Shown piece by piece: positions 6,076 to 9,349 of a DNA stretch of 9,349 bases. The notes beneath the pieces were generated by a model, which ran no database searches, was not told where the DNA came from, and was given only the letters and a program-made list of their open reading frames with translations. Source of the DNA: Promethearchaeota archaeon (lineage in GTDB: Archaea > Asgardarchaeota > Lokiarchaeia > Sigyniarchaeales > SOKP01); contig JAUWHL010000251.1 in NCBI GenBank assembly GCA_030605895.1, forward strand, positions 1 through 9,349. The letters are read 5' to 3'. Made by a program: the position numbers and the translations under genes. The first letter of the stretch is position 1. Each line of letters starts with the position of its first letter.

Positions 6076-6100
6076 ATCAATAATAAAATATATTGATCTA
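6073..6100. promoter_or_regulatory. 10-bp perfect inverted repeat, probable operator
   Basis: TAGATCAATA (6073-6082) and TATTGATCTA (6091-6100) are exact reverse complements separated by an 8-bp A/T spacer. The repeat begins in the TATA box and ends about where transcription should start, so a bound protein would block the promoter. Autorepression by the adjacent Lrp-type regulator is the simplest reading. A stem-loop in the 5' leader is unlikely, because the left arm lies upstream of the predicted start. Confidence 0.55.
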
Positions 6101-6136
6101 ACCAAAACTTCATAATTGTATTTGGGTTGATTCTTA

Positions 6137-6595
6137 ATGAAGAAAGAGAAAGACCTCGATGAAATCGATCGAAATATCCTTAGAATACTTCAGAAAGATG
6201 CTCGTACAAGCTATAGGGAAGTCCAAAATAAATTAGGAATTTCAATTGGGACTATACATAATAGGATAGCAAAACTAAAGAAGAATGGCGTGATCGAGGG
6301 CTATACACTTAGACTTAACAATGAGAAATTAGGTTATAAATTGACATTTCTCATAAGAATCGACTGCGATGGTAAATTCACCGAGAATATATTAGAAGAC
6401 CTCAAAGAAATTCCTGAAGTCTGTAGTATTTTTCACACGACGGGCGAACAATCTGCTGCTTTAATTTGTAGATTCAAGGAGAGTGAAGATGTACATTCCT
6501 TCATTAGAGAATTAAACCAAAAAGAATATATTACAAGAACAAATTCTAATATGATTTTAAAGGAATATAAAAATACTTCTTTTGTAGAAATTTAG
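6137..6595 (+). CDS. Lrp/AsnC-family transcriptional regulator
   Basis: A 152-residue DNA-binding regulator of normal family length. The N-terminal helix-turn-helix is classic: LDEIDRNILRILQKDART (7-24), YREVQNKLGISIGTIHNRI (26-44) with the recognition helix at about 36-47, then GVIEGYTLRLN (51-61). The RAM/AsnC ligand-binding and oligomerisation domain covers about 68-152. The RAM turn that is usually close to TGxYD reads TGEQSA (102-107), so the usual effector pocket residues differ. Which amino acid or metabolite it senses, if any, cannot be told. It has its own TATA box and a strong inverted repeat over the promoter, suggesting autoregulation, and it is divergent from trpS, which may share control. 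GGGTTGATT before the ATG is a weak match to the anti-Shine-Dalgarno sequence. Confidence 0.92.
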   Translation: MKKEKDLDEIDRNILRILQKDARTSYREVQNKLGISIGTIHNRIAKLKKNGVIEGYTLRLNNEKLGYKLTFLIRIDCDGKFTENILEDLKEIPEVCSIFHTTGEQSAALICRFKESEDVHSFIRELNQKEYITRTNSNMILKEYKNTSFVEI

Positions 6596-6660
6596 AATTA
6601 AGTTATGGTTTATAGACTAAAAAAGCTATATACAGCAATTTTCCGCTACGAAATAAGAAA

Positions 6661-6675
6661 GTTTTTTAATTTTTA
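6661..6675 (+). terminator. Oligo-T tract after the Lrp-type gene
   Basis: GTTTTTTAATTTTTA lies about 65 bp after the regulator's stop codon and before the chaperonin promoter. T-runs without a hairpin are the common archaeal intrinsic terminator. Confidence 0.4.
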
Positions 6676-6688
6676 TGACTTAGAGATC

Positions 6689-6697
6689 TTTATAAAT
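6689..6697 (+). promoter_or_regulatory. TATA box of the thermosome gene
   Basis: TTTATAAAT is the cleanest TATA box in the gap and lies about 44-52 bp before the ATG at 6741. The flanking GAGATC could be a BRE. A second TATA-like sequence, TTATATAAAA (6721-6730), is too close to the ATG unless transcription begins within the gene. No heat-shock operator is recognisable. Confidence 0.5.
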
Positions 6698-6740
6698 AAA
6701 TTGAATCAATAAATCAACAATTATATAAAAGTGTAGAAAA

Positions 6741-8321
6741 ATGAGTAATGTTCCGATAATCATATTGAAAGAAGGGACTGAGGAAACACGTGAGAGAGAA
6801 GCTCGCAAACAAAATATTACAGCAATGGTTGCGATTGCAGAAACAATAAGGTCGACTTTAGGTCCCAAAGGAATGTCAAAAATGCTCGTTGATTCTTTAG
6901 GTGACGTTACAATTACAAGCGACGGTGCTGAAATTCTTAAAAACCTTGACATCGAAAATATTGCAGCAAACATGATGGTGAATGTGGCTAAATCTATTGA
7001 TGAAGATATTGGTGATGGAACTACTTCAGCCGTAATTTTTTCTGCTGCTTTATTAAATAACGCTTTAGAATTGATTGAACAAGATATACATCCCAAACCT
7101 ATTATCCATGGATATAAATTAGCTGCAGATAAAGCTCTTGAAATTATCAAAGAAATTGCAGAAAAGATTTCACGAGATGACAATGAAGTTTTTAAAAACG
7201 CAGCTAAAACAGCTATGAATGCTAAAGATATCGCTCCGTTAAAAGATTTCTTTTCAGGTTTAGCTCTTAAAGCTGTTAAACATATTGCTGAAGAAGATGG
7301 AAATACTTTTGCAAAAGTAAGTAATATAAAAATCGTTAAAGCTCCGGGAAAATCCCTTAAAGATACAGAATTAATTAATGGAGTATACACACAAAAGGGA
7401 AAAGTTAATACTATGATGCCTGATTTAATAAAAGATGCAAAAATCGCGGTTATTAGAAGAAAGTTAGATGTAAAGAAAACAGAATTTGATGCTCAAATTC
7501 GAATTTCTAGCCCAACAGATATTCAAAAGTTTCTTAATCAAGAAGATAAGATACTTCAAGATTATTTGAAAATCTTTAAAGATTTGGGAGTAAAGATGAT
7601 TGTAAATAGTAGTGATATCTCCGAAAAATTTGGCGCTTATTTAGCAAAAGAAGGTATAGCAGGGATTAAAAATGTAAGTGAGAGTGATTATAAATCAATA
7701 TTAAAAGCAGTCGATGCTAAACTTGTAGACGATTTAACTTCACTTTCAGAGAACGATTTAGGTTTTGCTGAAAAAGTTCAATTCGAAAAACTAGGTGACG
7801 ATGAATATACATTATTCTCAGGATGTAAAAATCCTAAATCTGTTTCCATTTTGCTAAAAGGTGGTCTTGATAAGATTCTCAGCACTGCTGAAGTCTCTTT
7901 AAATGATGTATTATCAGTTATTGCTAAATTATTTGATACAAAGACTGTTGTTGCTGGAGGCGGAGCAATATATATAGAACTAGCTAAAAGAACTAGAGCT
8001 TATGCGAATGAGATTAGTGGAAAAGAACAACTTGCTGTAAACGCTTTTGCTTTAGCATTTGAAGAAATCCCTAAAACTTTAATAAGGAATGCGGGATTAG
8101 AAGAGATTGAGTTGCTCACTGAGTTACGAGCAGCTCATAGAACTCCGGATGACAAATGGATTGGAATAGACACCATAACAAACACAATTGGAGATAATTT
8201 TAAAAAGGGAATCGTTGAGCCTGCAGAATTAATCAATCACATAATCAAGAGTGGCAGTGAATTAACTAATCTTATCTTAAGAGTTGACAGAATCATTAGT
8301 GCTAAAGGCAGTATGCCTTAA
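6741..8321 (+). CDS. Thermosome subunit (group II chaperonin), divergent
   Basis: An ATP-driven cytosolic folding chaperone subunit of the TCP-1/thermosome family, which assembles into a double-ring cage with a built-in lid. Equatorial ATP-site motifs are present: LGPKGMSKMLVD (40-51), TSDGAEIL (59-66, Mg-binding D61), GDGTT (91-95), the catalytic-type aspartate D389 in SLNDVL (386-391), and GGGA (406-409). The apical/intermediate part around DTELINGV and VKKTEFDAQIRIS is typical. Departures: TNDG is TSDG, GGGAxE has Y411 in place of the usual Glu, and the protein stops at SAKGSMP. Most thermosome subunits are about 540-560 residues and end in a glycine/methionine-rich GGM tail; this one has 526 and lacks the tail. 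It is therefore probably a divergent paralogue that forms mixed rings with another subunit encoded elsewhere, but no second copy is in the window. The gene is monocistronic. Confidence 0.95.
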   Translation: MSNVPIIILKEGTEETREREARKQNITAMVAIAETIRSTLGPKGMSKMLVDSLGDVTITSDGAEILKNLDIENIAANMMVNVAKSIDEDIGDGTTSAVIFSAALLNNALELIEQDIHPKPIIHGYKLAADKALEIIKEIAEKISRDDNEVFKNAAKTAMNAKDIAPLKDFFSGLALKAVKHIAEEDGNTFAKVSNIKIVKAPGKSLKDTELINGVYTQKGKVNTMMPDLIKDAKIAVIRRKLDVKKTEFDAQIRISSPTDIQKFLNQEDKILQDYLKIFKDLGVKMIVNSSDISEKFGAYLAKEGIAGIKNVSESDYKSILKAVDAKLVDDLTSLSENDLGFAEKVQFEKLGDDEYTLFSGCKNPKSVSILLKGGLDKILSTAEVSLNDVLSVIAKLFDTKTVVAGGGAIYIELAKRTRAYANEISGKEQLAVNAFALAFEEIPKTLIRNAGLEEIELLTELRAAHRTPDDKWIGIDTITNTIGDNFKKGIVEPAELINHIIKSGSELTNLILRVDRIISAKGSMP

Positions 8322-8344
8322 GGTCTATAATAGTTAAATATAAT

Positions 8345-8374
8345 TCTCTTTTATTTCTTTTTTTATTATTTTTT
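8345..8374 (+). terminator. T-rich terminator after the thermosome gene
   Basis: Repeated T-runs (CTTTTATTTCTTTTTTTATTATTTTTT) begin about 25 bp after the stop codon. A small perfect hairpin AAGGCA-GTA-TGCCTT (8305-8319) overlaps the last codons, but it is 30 bp upstream of the T-runs and may be incidental. Confidence 0.5.
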
Positions 8375-8513
8375 GATGAATTTTATTCAAGATTTCCGAT
8401 GTTTCCAAGATTAAATCTTCTTTTACAGTAAATATGGGTTTGGAAATCTGAAAGTATAAAAAAAGTAAAATTAAAAAAGCTCAGAACTTTTCTTATAACA
8501 CATCTATAATCAA

Positions 8514-8537
8514 TTTTAAATAATTCTATTATAAAAA
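8514..8537 (+). promoter_or_regulatory. Candidate TATA elements for the PEP carboxykinase gene
   Basis: TTTTAAATA (8514-8522) and TTATAAAAA (8529-8537) lie 33-41 and 18-26 bp before the ATG. The first would give a leader of about 10 nt and the second an essentially leaderless mRNA. No Shine-Dalgarno sequence precedes the ATG (only A-rich sequence), which fits a short or absent leader. Confidence 0.4.
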
Positions 8538-8554
8538 TTGCTAAAAAAAATAAA

Positions 8555-9349
8555 ATGGAAGTTATCGATAAAAATAACCTAGATAAGTTGACAGCTCTCA
8601 ATAACAACCATGTTTTAAAAATCGTAAATGAGTTTGTTACATTATGTAAACCCTCTAAGGTCACAGTTATAACAGATTCAAAAGAAGATATTGGTTATGT
8701 AAGAAACAGGGCTGTTGAACTTGGAGAAGAAGATAGATTAGATCTGAAAGGCCATACAATACATTATGATGGTTTTTTTACAATGGCAAATCATGATCAG
8801 GCAAGGGATAAGGGAAATACTCAAGTACTAGTAAATAAAGGGGAAGTAGATTCTTATCCTTGGATAAATACAATGGAAAGAGAAAAAGGTCTAAAAGAAA
8901 TCTTGGAAATAATGGATGGATGTATGGAAGGTCATGAATGTGTAATACGGTTTTTTTGTTTAGGACCAAAAAACTCCAAATTTTCGATCCTTGCACTTCA
9001 ATTAACTGATTCATTTTATGTAGCACATAGTGAAGACCTCTTATATCGAGCTGGTTATGAAGAATTTAAAAATTTAAACGGCTCTAATGATTTCTTCTAT
9101 TTTATTCATTCTTCTGGGGAATTAACTGGTGATCCACCAGTTACAAAAAATCTTGAGAATAGGAGAATTTATATCGACTTAAAGGAAGGACGTGTGCTTT
9201 CAGTAAATAATCAATATGCAGGAAACTCACTCGGATTGAAAAAACTCGCTTTACGTTTAGCAATTTATAAATCTAATAATGAAGATTGGTTAACAGAGCA
9301 TTATTTTATAATGGGGGTTCATCCAAAAGGAAAAAACAGAATTTCGTTC
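8555..9349 (+). CDS. pckG: GTP-dependent phosphoenolpyruvate carboxykinase, N-terminal part (runs off window)
   Basis: An open frame of 265 codons with no stop reaches the last base. It encodes the N-terminal part of archaeal-type GTP PEP carboxykinase, which interconverts oxaloacetate + GTP with PEP + CO2 + GDP in gluconeogenesis and anaplerosis. Recognisable segments in order: YVRNRAVELGEE, LKGHTIHYDG, DQARDKGNTQVLV, WINTMEREKGLKEILEIMDG, RFFCLGPKNSKFSILALQLT, DSFYVAHSEDLLYRAGYEEF, and NNQYAGNSLGLKKLALRLAI. The nucleotide-binding P-loop (kinase-1a) and the kinase-2 and metal motifs would come after the window edge; full family members have about 600 residues. The terminal stretch MGVHPKGKNRISF differs from the common MG(I/V)HGPxGRxxYF form. 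An in-frame stop at 8507 and no earlier start codon make ATG 8555 the probable start. Confidence 0.93.
   Translation, partial: MEVIDKNNLDKLTALNNNHVLKIVNEFVTLCKPSKVTVITDSKEDIGYVRNRAVELGEEDRLDLKGHTIHYDGFFTMANHDQARDKGNTQVLVNKGEVDSYPWINTMEREKGLKEILEIMDGCMEGHECVIRFFCLGPKNSKFSILALQLTDSFYVAHSEDLLYRAGYEEFKNLNGSNDFFYFIHSSGELTGDPPVTKNLENRRIYIDLKEGRVLSVNNQYAGNSLGLKKLALRLAIYKSNNEDWLTEHYFIMGVHPKGKNRISF

Noticed and set aside
6680..7390. 236-residue minus-strand ORF inside the thermosome gene
   Set aside because: It mirrors the codons of the strongly supported chaperonin gene. Its Ser/Ala/Ile/Leu-rich translation is typical of an antisense shadow.
8305..8319. Hairpin AAGGCA-GTA-TGCCTT at the thermosome stop
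   Set aside because: The stem is short, overlaps coding sequence, and is about 30 bp away from the T-runs, so it was not called as part of the terminator.
8383..8664. 93-residue minus-strand ORF over the PEP carboxykinase start
   Set aside because: It overlaps the promoter and first codons of PEP carboxykinase in antisense, with a Phe/Leu/Ile-rich translation that has no family features.
8778..9026. 82-residue minus-strand ORF within PEP carboxykinase
   Set aside because: It is antisense to conserved PEP carboxykinase segments and has a Pro/Leu-rich shadow composition.
1..9349. tRNA, rRNA, CRISPR array, insertion sequence or attachment site
   Set aside because: The gaps between genes are short and A/T-rich. 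I saw no cloverleaf-like or GC-rich segment, no regularly spaced direct repeats, and no transposase-like frame or flanking inverted repeats.

Overview
This AT-rich window comes from an archaeon, most likely an Asgard archaeon (Promethearchaeota, Loki-like). The archaeal assignment rests on a group II chaperonin (thermosome), an archaeal/eukaryal-type tryptophanyl-tRNA synthetase, a TrmI-type tRNA methyltransferase, an Lrp/AsnC regulator, an archaeal GTP-type PEP carboxykinase, and TATA/T-tract style expression signals. The Asgard assignment is an inference. It rests mainly on a Rag/Arf-like small GTPase with HKxD and SIYD motifs fused to a roadblock/longin-like C-terminal part, plus a second protein that looks like a decayed Ras-superfamily GTPase.

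Layout. Positions 98-1304 (+) hold a two-gene unit: tRNA m1A methyltransferase (trmI) and a small EMAP/MetRS-beta-type tRNA-binding protein. At 1305-1727 (-) is an unrecognised lysine-rich 140-residue protein whose stop codon abuts the previous gene's stop. Positions 1813-3282 (+) form a second two-gene unit: a pseudo-GTPase-like protein with a four-cysteine cluster, followed after 3 bp by a UPF0047/YjbQ-family protein. At 3321-3560 (-) is a small unrecognised protein. A gene-free 308-bp stretch (3561-3868) precedes the Rag-like GTPase at 3869-4792 (+). TrpRS follows at 4819-5919 (-). An Lrp/AsnC regulator at 6137-6595 (+) is divergent from TrpRS, and the gap between them carries two perfect dyads next to the regulator's TATA box. 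A divergent thermosome subunit lies at 6741-8321 (+). The N-terminal 265 codons of a GTP-dependent PEP carboxykinase run off the right edge (8555-9349, +).

Working together. The window is mostly translation and housekeeping: tRNA modification, tRNA binding, tRNA charging, protein folding and gluconeogenesis. Two GTPase-fold proteins of the kind expanded in Asgard archaea are set among these genes. No mobile elements, CRISPR arrays, rRNA or tRNA genes were seen. The least explained items are the pseudo-GTPase with its cysteine cluster and UPF0047 partner, and the two unrecognised minus-strand genes.
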